DNA from: Phoronis australis
Lineage: Eukaryota; Phoronida; Phoronidae
Length of the DNA: 60,000 nt
Direction of reading: 5' to 3'
NCBI GenBank assembly: GCA_002633005.1
Contig: NMRA01000068.1
Span: 232,710-292,709, forward strand
Positions 24,891-38,127 of this stretch are shown one piece after another. Positions within the stretch are counted from its first letter, which is position 1. Every line of letters begins with the position of its first letter. The notes beneath the pieces were generated by a model. It saw only the letters and a list, made by a program, of their open reading frames with translations, searched no databases and had not been told where the DNA came from. The position numbers were made by a program, and so were the translations under genes.

Positions 24891-26598
24891 GGTTGTTAAT
24901 CCGTGCATGATGAATTCCAAGGGGCCAGTGTTTTGTTGGCATTGAAATAACACGTGTTGGCCGAATCAAACCATAACACACATAAAAGCAGTAGGCCCTA
25001 TATGAAGCAAAACATAACACGTGTATTCAAAGTTTAAAGTAATAACTTTTCTTGAATTTTTCCATTGTTGTTTGGATTTTCAACTGCTTCCGCTCGCCCC
25101 ACAGGTGCAGTACATACAACTTTGAAGCGAAACTACCATGATGTTTCGACTACTAAGTCTATTCACTGTTCTCAGAGTTACATTAAAGCGAGTTTTTGTG
25201 GGCTACATTTGTAACCAACTAGAGCAATGGAGGGTTCACCTGTGTTTGCTGACCACCCTGTTAAACTACTTTAACCCATCTGGGTTCAAACTGGTGTAGT
25301 GATTTTTTTCTGGGATAGTTTTTTTCATCCTTTGACATCAGACATGGTCGTGTTCTTCTTTCTTCTTGATAACACGGTTCGGGTAATGCTCTGTAATGAT
25401 ATGAAACGTGTTAAAGCCTTTGAGTAATTGCCGAAGAAATTGGTCATATTTTGCACGCAGTTATGGTTTATAAATATACAAATATAGTCATCTGGGGGAA
25501 AGCTCAGACTGAAATCAGGGACTACCATGGGGTTTGCCGTCTTGCCGAATTCCTCAGAAACACGGCGATCAGTAACGATCCGCAGATGATTCCAGCATCT
25601 AAAGAGTCCAAGGTTAATCGTAGATACTGGGTGTAAGGCCTTGTATGGTCCCCAGGTAATACCCAGATTACAGACACTGAGAGACATCAATTTCCCAAGT
25701 GGACTCTTAAAGCTCCGGTTGTCAGATGTTGGTATCTCGGTCATCTAGTCTACGTGATCTGGGCTGCCGGTCAAAACCCGCCATGTCCTAGGTTTTGGTT
25801 GTACCGGCAGTTTTTCCTGGTACTGGTACTGGTTCTGTGTCCGTGCCATTGCTTATTTAATTAAAAGGATATCATACGCTGTTTTGCCTTTTGTGTTCAC
25901 CGCAAATTGACTCATTATTGCACACTAGAGCGATAGGCATATTTTTCAACCAAAAATAGTTCTTGGTGCTAGAGAAAGGATGAGTGACTCTTTCCCCACA
26001 CCCGTCAACGATTCGCCTTGGTCATGCTTTTTTGTTTGGAAGCCAAGGCATTATTGTGTAACAAACACTTAATGTGATTTAGTTGCAGTTGATAACCGTT
26101 AACAGGTTAAAACAGAGCCGGATATCCCTTTGGACTAACTTTGTTAAGGTTATTTCAAATCTTATTTAGTAACCTTCACTGTAACTCATCAAAAAACCAG
26201 ACTTCACCCGTATGAAAGTATCTGTTTTGTACGCAAGTGTTTTGCACTTCGCGCGTTTCATAGGATTACGTCATAATAAGGTACTACTTCCGTGTAGAAT
26301 CACAACACGCGGGAGGGGCGTTGATCATGCTAATTATTAAAACTTCAACCCCTCTTTATTTATGAGTGGTGGCTTAGTCATAAAACGTGTGTTTTTTTGT
26401 TCACTGACTGGAATGTTGCATTTGCATCGGCGTTCCTGTGAATGAAGCAGTGCAGGTGCCTCTTATGGAAAGCCAAAGAGGAAAAAATTCCAAGAAACAA
26501 ATTTCCTATTCAAGAATTAAATTCTCTGGAATACTCAAAACTAGAATTACTCGCCCCAGAAGCTGTAATTTATCAAGTCAGGACCAAAATTTATCAAT

Positions 26599-26672
26599 CC
26601 AGGACACAGAATTTCTTGCCAGGAGAAAATTTCTCGCTAGGAGAAAATTTCTTGTCAGGAGAAAATTTCGTG
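26599..26672. repeat. 18-bp tandem repeat (about 4 units)
   Basis: Units CCAGGAGAAAATTTCTCG (26619), CTAGGAGAAAATTTCTTG (26637) and TCAGGAGAAAATTTCGTG (26655), with a diverged first unit at 26599. The 18-base period keeps two overlapping frames open (26438, 26442), with six-residue repeats such as RRKFLA. I do not call a protein. Confidence 0.85.
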
Positions 26673-27682
26673 CCGGGAAAAAAGTACTCATTTGGTTTCT
26701 AGTGCACCCGAAATATTGCGTATGCAATTCAAAAATTAAAACGAAATTTTATTGTTAAGAAGTTATTCTAAAGCAAAAAAAATCCAAATGAGCTACAGAA
26801 ATTCTAGAAACTATGACAATCTATATTTGCTGAATAAGTTATCCACACTTAAAATTAATCTGAGTGGGGCCTGCAATGGGTGACTGACGGGTTTGAGTAT
26901 TATATATAATATTAACTACCTCAATGCTATGGTTAACATTTTTGCAATATCATATTTGAATGTCATTGCCTCCTCGTTATTGTTAACTGTCGTGGTTAAA
27001 GTGCGCCGTGACCTCGAGTTCGAAACAGCAAAGTGTCAAATTACCGATACAATTTATGCATTTTGGGGATGATTTATCTTTTTTAACTACTTGCTGTGCT
27101 AGTAAACTCAAAGTCACCGACTCCGACTCGCAACGTCGTTCTCAAAGGTCGTCTGCGTGCAGACGTATAACTCCTTCACGATGAAAAGTGCGTTTTATCT
27201 TCATTTTTTGCGGCATCTTTCCATGCTATGTACACCTCGTTGACTCGATATTATTGCGACTCGGTGAGTAAAAGGACTGAGGGTACCTACATACGGAACT
27301 GCTCTATGTCTGGCGCCGGGAGATTCGATTCCAGTGACATCCCTGTAACCTCGGATAAGTAGAAAACAAATTTCAACACTGTTGGAGTTGGTTGATCTAA
27401 ATCTTTCTTTTCTCGCTACATGGCTTATATTTTGTATTTAAAGTTCCTCGAAAATGAAGATAAGGCATTTTGAAATATTGTAAAAACGACCACTTTTTGT
27501 GAACAAGGTTTGAGATATCGCTTGAGGAGTAGTTGTATATAGGCTAGAAGTGGGAAATCGTTTTTTAGGATCTTGACGATAAGCAAACCTTGCGATTTGA
27601 CGCGTTATAGCACTATTCATTTGTGGTACGTGAAAGAAACGTGTTACAAATTCTGCTGACCAATTCTTTTTTGTATACGTAC

Positions 27683-30600
27683 CTATGCACGGTCTGATAT
27701 TCCGTCTCAGTCTTCGGTTCCCTGAACAAGGGTATCATTGGTGCCGCTGTTGGCGTATATCCGCCGTAATCCCGAGTTGGTTTGCGACTATTAACATAAA
27801 TCAAAAGAAACGTTGAGTCAAATGCTTTTGGTAAAATTCAGCCAGAATTATTACATGACTTGTAAAGTTGTGGTAATGACTTTTGGAGTTACGAGAATTT
27901 CGCACAAAATGTGGAATTTGGGGAAACCATGAGCGCGCACAACCGTTTGAATGTGCTTTCCTGCTTTGAAGATGCATTTTATATTAGTCTTGCATTTGAC
28001 TAACACCAGTCATGTGATCAGGTGTTTGTATTGATATTAACACGAAAGAAGTGAACACAGAGGTGCATTTACTAAGAAAGCACAATTATCTAGTTTAACC
28101 ACACCACGTAACTGTAGTAGTAATGGTAATAGGTAATGTTGTTTCAAGGTATTGTATCTTGTTGGCAACCGGCTAATGCCGTAAGTCTTGAGATACAAGT
28201 TCATTATCAATTACTCAATTTAAGCATGATTTAAGTGAAACGTATGGGCAAAGATTGCCCACGTGAAATCATGAATTTTATCTTCAACCTCTGCTCCTCT
28301 TTCACAAATTCGAAATTCGGTCATATTGCAGTGTTACACCGTCGTCCCTTCTCTATCCTTTAACAACCTGTCACGAGGACTTCCAGTGACGAAGACATTC
28401 CTGAAGCCTTAGTTCGGTCTGTTAAACTGACTTAAGTTAGACTTTTTACTGTCATGAAATGCATCTCATCAATCTTCTTTACCGTGATAGGATTCCATTA
28501 TTGGTGAAATTCTTCTAAGTCGCACCTTTTGCACACATTTCTATAGGAATCGGCGCGTAATTTTTACCCCCAAAGAAGTGTTATGTCAAAACATCAAAAG
28601 TCTATACGGTATTCAAGATTTTGTGGGAAGAAAGGCGGTTTCTACGGCATGTTTCAACTCGTTCGAATTTTGTGCCGGATAACCCATAGTCCTAACGAAA
28701 TATATTCAATTCAGCCTGTTCTTATCAGTTAGAATTAATCTATTCAAGTCTGGTCAGTCTAGGTCATATAAATAGTCATTTTTGGTTACATTTGGGGTAA
28801 ATCGATGACGATATACCCTTGGAAAGTACTGCTTATATCTATTTTGTATCGTACATTATGATAAGCCTGACATGTAAACCTAGTTCAGTCGAAACAGATC
28901 AGGACTGCATTCCATAGACTACGTTTCTTTGCAAGAAAAGTGAGGGTACACGTGACATATTGACATGCATCGCAAGCAAAGTACACCATCACACGGCTTC
29001 ACTCGCGTTTTGCGTCTACGGAACGTCGCACCTTCATACTCGGGAGAATCAGTTATAACGAATTATACACCAATGTGGCCTTAGAGGTTTTGAAAAATAT
29101 TAAAACTTGCCACATGTCAATTTTAGAACGTTCCGAAACGAGTACGCGTCTGCGTTTGACGAAGATTTGTGGCTTATTTTTTAGTTTTCCTTGGAAACCT
29201 GGGTAGAGTTCAATAACGTTAGGACCTCGCAAGAAAAGCGAGACTATGCGAGATATTTCCGAGTATTTTAAACGAGAACACACGTGATTTAGATTAGTTT
29301 TTTCCAGGCGAGAGGCAGCTACTAAACTACACCCAGGTTGCGTGAACAGACAAGGAGACAGACAGGCAGGCAAACAGACAGATAGACAGATATAATAGAA
29401 AGAATTCTCCAGAAAGCCGTCGGTCAAAGCATAGAAGAACGAACAACAAGCAACCGGTCTCAAAAGTTAAGTCACATACAATCACGGCAGTATTATACTT
29501 ACTGTGGGTGAGATACATATTTTGAGTTGAGGAGTTGGTGGAATTGCTTGTACTCCTCTGAGCCCGGAAAGCAAACTTGCGGTACATTGGGACAGTCTTC
29601 CAGTGGAACTAAAGATTTGGTAATCTTTCCTGTTTCCGGATTTATTCTGTAAATTCAAAATTACGTGAGGCATCGAGACAAAAATTGACTGACACAACTA
29701 TAGAGCTACCAGTCGGTCTCCATCGGTCCGCACGAGTGTTCCTATTAACACCATCCTTTTCTCAGTTCTTACAAGCTGCAGCTCTTTCTCATCAGTCAAC
29801 CGCAAGTCACTTCTAACTTACTTCTTTTCTCATATCGCATTTGGTTTCTCCCGAATTGTTTTCATTTCGTGAGACTGTCGATTTACTACGTGCTTAGACG
29901 GCGTTTTATTAGTGAACAAAACGGAGATTGGCACATAATAAAATCCAGAAAGTCTTGACACCTACTGCCGGCTCGCTTTCTCCGCAATAGGTCGAACGAC
30001 GGCTCATGCCAACGTGACCATATTTCTTCCCCGAATTCATCAGATCGTTAACAGAAGGTTTATGAGACAGCATCGTCAAGAACAGCTTGAATGAGCAGAT
30101 TGTACGTATCCGCGTTGAATCACTTGTAATGCTAAAGTCTCTCTTAGTTGCAGCTTGCAAAATACATATTAAAAAGATCTGAATATCTCTATAGCATCAA
30201 CATATTATGTCGTAAAAACAAAGTTTTTTGTTTTGGGACAGCCGGTTGTTTTAAAATGCGTTGACGTGAAAAGAATCCTATGTTGACACCCTCAACAGTC
30301 GAGATCGGACAACTCGATCGGTTGGCGTACCTCGGAATCTGCAGGCATTGATCAAAGACACCATGCTATTGTAGTTACTTACGTCGCCTCAGATTGCTGA
30401 TAATCAGACCCTTTGTTAACACACTAGGGCGACAATAATATTTTTAAATTTTCGTTTTGAAAGCTTTTAAATAGAAAACTTGAATAGTTCATGAAAAGAA
30501 CTCGTGGTTAGATTTTTGAATTTTGAAAATCGGACAAGAAATATGACTTTTACTACCTAATGTATAATGTTGCCACAATTACGTTCCTTATTAATTCTGC

Positions 30601-31380
30601 TTGGTGTGCAACATTACCAAACCACCAGGCAGAAGTTGAATTTTCTGGTAAGTCAAGTGTCATAATACAATTCTTGGTATGGAGATGTGTGTCGCTGCTG
30701 AAGTGAGCATGAAAAGTAGTAACAACAGTTGAAATTTGGACAAAGTGGTAATAAACGTACTTAAATCGTCTGTGCTTGTCTGGCCTGTATTTCGTTTCGT
30801 CGAACTGTTCAGCTACGGGTGGATTAGGCTTTTGTCCTGGAGCAATAGGTGCCATCCATCGCGTGTAATTCGTTGGCAGATACTGTTGTCTACGCCCCCA
30901 CTCGGCGTACGTCTTTTCATTTTCTTCTGCTCGTAACGTATCTTTCTTTTGGCGCGCTCTTACCATATCTGCGTTCTGCTCGAAGGTTGTGTTCGGTGGG
31001 AGAGGCTAGGTGAACACAAACCACAGCACGAACGTTGCACTTCATTTTAAACTTAAGGTGACATTTCTCCATTTACTAGTCCCCCAGATTAGGCCCGAGC
31101 TGTAAGAGCCTTCACAAAAGGTTTTGCGACTACTTTCACTTGGCAATTTTATTTTGACGATTTCCACCTCCATAGGTGTACTTTTCGAAAGTAAAACAAT
31201 TCCGCGTGTAATGCACATTTTCGTGTAATTCAAAAACTTAGAAATTTAGAGTTCTTGTACAGTGCTGTGTTGATAAAAAATATTAAATATCATAACGGAC
31301 ACATTTAAACACTGTTGGCCAAATTAAACAAGCAAAATAGATAAAAAAAGTAGTAGAAATATGCTTTTTGAAAACTACAA

Positions 31381-31434
<54 letters not shown>

Positions 31435-34036
31435 ACACACACACACATACACTTCATGCCCAGATTTACGATCAGCAACTTGAGTAACGTGGGCTAAACC
31501 ACCACAACGACACTTTCACTTTTTGTCCATCTGCCAAAGGTTTCTCATTATGGTACCCACAGTATATGTATAATCTACATCTAGCCCAGTTACCGGAAAC
31601 AGATTTTTATTGCCCATCTTACCACAGATTATTATTTTTTACATATCGTACTTTATTTTCATCCATATTCTTTTGTTTTTATATTTTGTCGTAATAAATG
31701 ATCTTATTTTGACGACCTCGTCTCCTTTTCATCTCTAGTGACGACCTTGTGACTCTCATATTTTTTATCGTTGGTACATATGTCGACCATAAATGCATGG
31801 TTCCTGAGTCTACGATTGGCTAATGCTGTTGTTTACAGCGCCCTCTACTGTTGAACATGTGTGACAGTTTAATCCATGCAAACTTGGAGTTTTAAGAAAA
31901 TATGCAAGTTAAAACATAGGAACTTTTTGAATAATAGCTTAGAAATACTTTATTTTTTCATACAAGAAAAAAGAAATTGATAGGTCAAAGTACTTACGAA
32001 ATCCTACAGCTCAGGACCTGTGCGAACTATACTTACCATCGGTGGATCAAAGATGTTGTAATGGTGGACTAACCACAATTTTAGAAGGAGAATGTTCATG
32101 CAGAGTCCCTAAAAACGGCATTTCGACGGCGTCTTTTTTGTTTTGGCTCCCCCTTCCTGTGATTACTTGCTAAAACGCTAATTCCAAGCTAATATGCTCA
32201 ATTACATGGAAATTCAACCCTGTCCCGACCATGATAGAAAACTATTTCCATTATACCCCCATTTTCACAGGGAACAACAAGATAACTTCCAATCGAAGCG
32301 TTTCGGAAACAAAGGCGAGCTGAACGGGACGTATGTTGAGAGCAATGTGACTGTATGACAATTTTCAATATAACAAGAGGCGCGCACCCAGCCTTCAATA
32401 TGGGGGGGCTCGAATTCCTAACGTTGTGTCCCTTTTGGTAACAAAATAGCCGGCGCGCTAAAAACAAAAAAACGGGCGCACCACTGTGAATTGCGCGTTT
32501 GTGCTTGTTTAGTGGACTTTTGTCTCATTTTCTCGGACTTTTTGTTTCTCGCAGGCGGACCTTTTCGCCCACTTCGCTTAATGGGGGGAAGGCTCGTTCG
32601 AGCCCCCGAGCCCCCCCCCCCCGGGTGCGCGCATGAACAACATGGCATTAGCACGATGAATAGAAATTACATTGATTGAAAAGGTATTGTTTTTGCTGTG
32701 AGTTCGAAGGGTACTCCCTCTTAAAAGGATACTAAACCCTGCTTTTATGATTTCAACCAACCCTCGTTCTGTCACCTGGTAATGAATCATTGGCAGGAAT
32801 CAACTGAAAACTCGTACACCCTCTATGTCACAGATTGAACATTATGGCCCTCGGTTGGGTAGTCTTTTCCCACACTTACCGTGTAATTCTCTAAAAGCGT
32901 AGGTCGCGCTTGCCCGTTTAGCAGACATTGAAAGAAGTTCTCAAATTTTCCTCCAAACTTTTGACGGTTGTCGAGGTCCAGACCACTATTTTGTTTTTCG
33001 GAGAACTGGATGGGTAAGTTGTATTTAGTCATAGGCCAAAACCTGGTTTAGTATCCTTTTAAGTTTAATAAATGTGACTGGTTAAAAATATGGTTTATTT
33101 CTAGGAAACAAGAAGAAAAATCTGCCTCACATGAAGTGCAGGATTCAGGTCTACGTTAATGGGGTTGAATTAACCTGATAAGGTTTAGTTCAACTTAAAA
33201 TATTTAGTACAAACGGCCGAATAAATCTAAACCCCTTGTTATATGTTCCTTACCTGCGGTGTTATAAAGTTTGGCGTTAACGCCCACGGTGCTTCTTGCT
33301 CGTGCCTGTACACAGATTCCCAGCTGAAGTCGGACGCTAATTTCTCAGCTTCTTTACGTGTTAATCCCAATTTGGTACACCAGTCGTCCGAAGGTTTTAT
33401 TTTCAGCGGTTTTCCATCCGGTAAGTAGTGCGAATAGTCAAATTTCGTGTGATATGATTTCAGTGGTTTGGGTTCACGCACAGAAAATTTATGCTGTTCA
33501 GGAGGTACCCGGTTAGCAATTGCTTTTGGATTTAAATACCTAAAAAGGACATGAAACGTTTTGTTTTTGAATGACGTTTATGTTCTCCGAATGCTCTACG
33601 ACACTTTGAAGATGCTTAAGTAAACTTTGTAGGTCTCGCTTCTCATCTATTTTTGAGACGGATTAGTCTACAGTCAGGCAGCTTAGACAAGTTTCGCCGA
33701 TGCAGACTATTTACGAACAGAATATGTTTATGATAACTGTGGCAACAGTTCTTTTTGACTGAAGGTCTTCGTGGGGTGGCAAGGTTTTATCCTAAATTAT
33801 GGGTGAACTCACAGATGTGTGTCCACTTTTGAGTCAAAAACACCTGGCGAGGACACGAGTGCCTTCAAGTACTTTGTCTGTTTTGGCTCAGATATTACAT
33901 GAGGGTGTTTCCTCTCTATCATGCCAGGTACTTTGAGAACATTGCTTGGAATAGCCTTATAGCGCGGATCCCTCACTGTCAGCTGCTCTCCTTGAAATGT
34001 GCTTCTGTAGATTGACCGTGGAGAAACCCAATTCAT
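27683..34036 (-). CDS. Unidentified five-exon proline/tyrosine-rich protein, axonemal/sperm microtubule-protein-like; 3' end unresolved
   Basis: Five minus-strand exons join with matching phases and GT-AG borders: 34036-33813 (ATG at 34036, A at -3), 33539-33254, 31005-30761, 29646-29503, 27787-27683. They give about 334 residues. The joined protein lacks a signal peptide, membrane segment or zinc motif. It is rich in P, K, Y and R with repeated short phrases (SPRSIYRSTFQG, YLPDGKPLKIKP, FDETKYRPDKHRRF, RDYGGYTPTAAPM). Such composition is common in proteins bound along ciliary or sperm-tail microtubules, so that role is inferred; I cannot name the family. Coding character is strong because five separate frames join exactly. 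The last exon's donor (AG|GTACGT, phase 2) needs a further exon below 27683 that I could not identify; a frame at 25325-25744 is one weak candidate. It faces SLC13 head to head and FEN1 tail to tail. Confidence 0.8.
29222..29330. repeat. Dispersed ~110-bp repeat, copy A
   Basis: GGACCTCGCAAGAAAAGCGA...ACTATGCGAGATATTT...GTATTTTAAACGAGAA...GGCGAGAGGCAGCT matches 43468-43580 block by block in the same orientation. It lies in an intron of the unidentified minus-strand gene. A CAGA-type simple repeat follows directly. Confidence 0.7.
29342..29392. repeat. CAGA/CAGG tetranucleotide microsatellite
   Basis: Imperfect run of ACAGACAGGCAGGCAAACAGACAGATAGACAGATA. It keeps minus-strand frames open (CLSVCLPACLS-type peptides at 29053-29587), which I reject as genes. 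Confidence 0.9.
31383..31447. repeat. (CA)n microsatellite
   Basis: A CG-rich start (CGCGCGCG) runs into a long, nearly pure CA run of about 60 bases with one CCC interruption. It lies in an intron of the minus-strand gene. Confidence 0.97.
32379..32635. mobile_element. Short inverted-repeat element (MITE-like), copy 1
   Basis: About 257 bp bounded by GCGCGCACCC (32380-32389) and its perfect complement GGGTGCGCGC (32623-32632). The interior holds blocks shared with 38930-39195 in opposite orientation: GCTCGAATT near the first end, TTAGTGGACTTTTGTCTC, GGCGGACCTTTT and GGCTCGTTCGAGCCC, plus a run of 12 C. There is no coding capacity, so it is non-autonomous. It sits in an intron (31006-33253) of the minus-strand gene. 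Target-site duplication is unclear. Confidence 0.75.
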
Positions 34037-37000
34037 GGTTGCCTGCGAGTGGGCTCATGACGTGAAGCTTTATCATATTCATGCATGACGTCATTAAATT
34101 TTAACAAGTTGTGATCATCGTTAAAGCCCTTACAAACCCCACTGTGGTGTCAAAAACAAGTTTCTTTTGTTTCACAGGCATAATTAATTGCTCTTCGAAA
34201 GTAGCTTATCCATCACTTACTCGACTTATTTATGCCTCTGGACACCTTGAGGTGTGTAGAGCCTCCGGGACTGCTCGCCATCTGGTCCGGATGGTAGCTT
34301 TTGTTCGGATTTCATTGTCATGACATGCCGATACAGAAGTGTTCAGATGTCACAGTTCTTCTACAATCTTGTACAAGTCTGCCTCGCCACCGTGTCCTTG
34401 GTGGTTCCAGTTAAGGGCAAGCTTGGCGGTATTTGCATTCGGCTTACGTAACGTGTGACCAAGCCACCTCTTCTTCTTCCTCTTAATCTGGATCTCTATG
34501 GCTTCCTGTCTGGCTCTGTTCTACACAGTTTCATTTGTTACTCTGTCAGAATATTGATCGATTCGGAGGATTTGACGCAGAGCTTTTCCTTGACTTGATA
34601 GAAATTAATAGGGCCTAACAGTAAAATGTCCGGCGGCCTTACTGTCTACTTTGGCGGTTGAAAGTAACACGCCGTGACAAGAAACTTAAGGAGCCCAGCC
34701 TGAAGCAAGAGCTACCAGTTCCGCTCATGCGCAGGTATCTGTTTCACGAAAAATGGCTTAAAGAGGATTTAAGCCGATCTTACGCTCCACACTATTTTTT
34801 TTTGGAAAATACTTAGTCTCACTCCAACAAAACTACAACTTAGTCTCTGAGAATGAACCCATAACTTCTACCTACTCGAATGCGAGTGTGAAATTTTTGT
34901 ACCATTTCCGTTTCCTTTACTCGATCATTTCTGCAATACCAAACAAACCTGAAAAACATTCGTCTGGATGGCGATGGAAAGCAAGGACCAAATGAACCAG
35001 CTTCAGTAACAAGACTTCAAAGTCTCTCGCTTGCTATTTTAAAATTAAAATAGCAAATCTTCCATAGAAACCTAACGGTTTTCTAAAACTTGTCAATGCT
35101 TTTCTTTCAATTTCGGTTTTATTTTAGTTTCGTGTGACGATTTCTTACAGCTGAAGTTGATTCCCAAAAGTTATGTGTGACATTAACTATGAAGAATTAA
35201 CGTGAGACAAACAATCCACACTCACAATATGCCTTTCTCTTATTTGGTTGATTCCTGAATGTAGTCAATAGAAAGCCTGTAGAATTTGATTTTTTGATTT
35301 TATAGTTTGAAAACACACAGTGCCACCTGGCGCTGGATTTCATTATCCCACCTTGTTTTGTAAATCCCCACGGTTATTTGGTGCAGCTCCATCCTCAGAC
35401 GTAGTATCTCTCTGAAAAATGTGACCTATTTTTCGCTTGGTGAGACGACTTAAAAAAATGGAAAAATCCAATCATGTAGAATTCATGTACGACATCTATC
35501 AACAAAGTTTGAATTTCAAGGTTTAAACCGAAGTGAAACTAGAACGGCTTATGCGCCTCCTTTTGGCATTATTTATCTGATGGAAAACAGCGTCAGCTGC
35601 TTTCAAGAGAATTTGGATTGTGGTTGAAAAACGCTGGGAATGAAAGTGGAGTAGAAATTGTAAAAATTGTGACTATCTAGGCATATCATAGTTTGTTCTA
35701 TTGGAGGTTGCCCTTGGTTGACGAGGCCTCCAATTTTTACCATATATACTTGTACTCTCAATCAGTGGAAGTGCGAAACAATAAAAAAACATAAGTGATA
35801 TAAATACTTGGTAATTTACCTTAACTTTGGCGTGTGGTGAATTAGTAGTGTGCATCAATGCAGACGGTGGTGGATATAAGTTTTAAAAACTATCACTAAA
35901 CCAGTGGGACATGACTAAGTTTCTGAGCAAGAGTGGCTACAAGGTTGTGACGAATTGCTTGATTGTTTGTTTTTGTTAAGACTCTTGACACAACTTATTT
36001 CAATTTTTTGGAGTTACGTCGACCAAGACACCAATTTCAAAATTCGTGACATATCAAGTTCCCAGCTTAAGACCATTTGTTTGATTGATACACGCAGCCA
36101 CTCTTATAACCAAGTAATCACGTGTATGAACGCATTACAGTCTATTTTTTGAAATTATCTGGTACTAGCAGTTCTGTTACAGCAATTTTGCTCAAATGGG
36201 ATTTAAATTATTTTTCAGAACTAGTTGTGTGGAGCGTAACACCATATTTCTGAGTGGTCTGAAGTCACGATGTCATGAAGCAGGCCCCAGTAGAGCTGGA
36301 ATAATATTGCCGTCAGTATAATGCATAAGATTACAAATGGTTCTGGTGTTTTTGTCCATGAAGCTCCCTCTTATGAATTCTTGCTCGAGTTTTGCTATTC
36401 AGTGAACCTAACGCACTTAATACGACAAGTAACACAGCCCGACATTATTTCGTACGATGTATTGAGCACGGAGATTGGTCGCTAGTAACCCAAATATTGC
36501 GTTTATTCCCCTAAGTATGACAACAATGACACTCCTACTGGCCGAATCGAAAACTACAAATAAACTACCTTATTAGAAGGAATGACAGATCACCACACAC
36601 AAATGTAAGGAATTCCAACTGAGGATCCATCGGAGCCAGGGGTTTTGTTATTTTTCATATCTTCTACATTCCTGCTCAAATATCATAAGGCTATCGAGAC
36701 ATTCACTCGTGATGATACGATCTTGTGTCAAGGTCAACATCTTTCAAAAAGTCGTCAGTAATGACAAGTTCGGTCATACTTAACGTGATCAAACACAATA
36801 AACTCAAAATTCAGCTCCTCGACCGATTTTATGAGTACAAAAAGTCCAATTTGATTTTTCCAGTTTTTAGCCAGCTAAATAGTTTGAAATGCAGCTCTGA
36901 ATATTGTACACCGTTTTTCATTTGTATTTGGTCAATGTTAGTCCTATCTGTATATATAGAAGGCCTAGTTATTGAATAAATATATATATAGGTCCCGCTA

Positions 37001-37520
37001 ACATGGAGGTGACGTCACAAAGAAAGAATAAAAAGGGTTTCTTAGTCTATCTCAAGCAGAAATCACTCAGGTGCATTTTCAAAATCAAAGCCTTAAGGAG
37101 AAACACAATATGCCCCCGTGGTCAAACTTTGAAAAAGAATGTCGTTTCATCCGAAACACTTCAAATTCTATGATGTCAAGTGCGATAACTAATTTCTGTC
37201 ATTGCTTTCACAGTTGGTGTACATACAATCCAATATGACATTTTACGAACATCACTGCGTGAAAAACATCAAACTGTAGGGTAGTAATGCACACAGTACT
37301 TTATGGCATTGTTTCATCATTGTTTTTTTATGCAATGTAATGTGACCGCCAGACGCCATTTTGTTAATTCCTTTTCTGCACAGTACTCCAAAACACTGAG
37401 TAAATAAGAATCAGAATATTTTCTCCAAAAGAACTGCTTCTTTGACTTTGTTTCACAAAAAGTAAGCTTATAAAATTTTAACAAAATATGACTTCCTGAC
37501 GCCATTGTGTAATTATATGT
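34037..37520. other. Intergenic region upstream of two divergent genes; nothing else supported
   Basis: AT-rich sequence between the minus-strand gene start (34036) and the first SLC13 coding exon (38128). It should contain both promoters, but no clear TATA or initiator can be chosen by eye. Short frames at 34111, 35673, 35955, 36725 and 37317 show no coding features. Confidence 0.4.
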
Positions 37521-37544
37521 ATTGCGCTCGTCGCTTTACGAGTG

Positions 37545-37630
37545 TAATTTTAGGAGCGTGTAACTTTTTCAGAGCTCACATTACGTGCAACTTAAAAGCT
37601 TCCATTGGACATAACGGTTACGCTCCTAAT
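37545..37630. repeat. TTACG-rich imperfect hairpin
   Basis: TAGGAGCGTGTAAC (37552) faces GTTACGCTCCTAATTCACGG (37618), forming a stem with a short bulge and a ~50-base loop. Between 37520 and 37830 the words TTACG and CGTAA recur on both strands. It looks like a decayed palindromic repeat about 0.3 kb upstream of SLC13. Confidence 0.5.
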
Positions 37631-38127
37631 TCACGGGCGTAAAAATAATGTCTTTACGCCTGTAATTTTCGAGCGTAATTCACCGGCATGGAAACTTTCT
37701 ACCCAGTACGTGAAATACTTGTATAACACGGATGTAAAAGCACCTTACCCGTAATTCCGATTGTCGTTTGTGATTTACGGGCGACACTTTCCACTCAGTC
37801 GGCCAACATTACGTCGTGCCCATTCAACCGTATGCTCGTTATCACCGGCTGCGCTCATAATAATAGGTGTCTGATTTTTGTTGATACGTCACATCCAGCA
37901 GAATAATAGTTTGTCTCTCCATTCAAGCGATGTTCAACCCGGTCAAATCTTTTGTAAAGTTTGTCACCCTTAAGGATCTACATACAATGTAAGGATTGCG
38001 TACGGCACGTAAGCCTAGAGAATTATTTAAAGTAAACACAATTGAGTCCTTCGCGCTGAACGTTTGGCCTTATTACCCGGTATACACTGACGAGAGACGT
38101 GAACTGACTGAGTACCCAGTCCTTATC

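Noticed and set aside
29053-29697. Several overlapping minus-strand frames with Cys/Leu-rich peptides
   Set aside because: They are produced by the CAGA microsatellite and the dispersed repeat, and overlap the true exon at 29503-29646 in other frames.
37996-38127. Upstream extension of SLC13 exon 1 to a TTG at 37996
   Set aside because: There is no ATG in this extension; the first in-frame ATG (38128) has a suitable context and gives a normal-length N-terminus.
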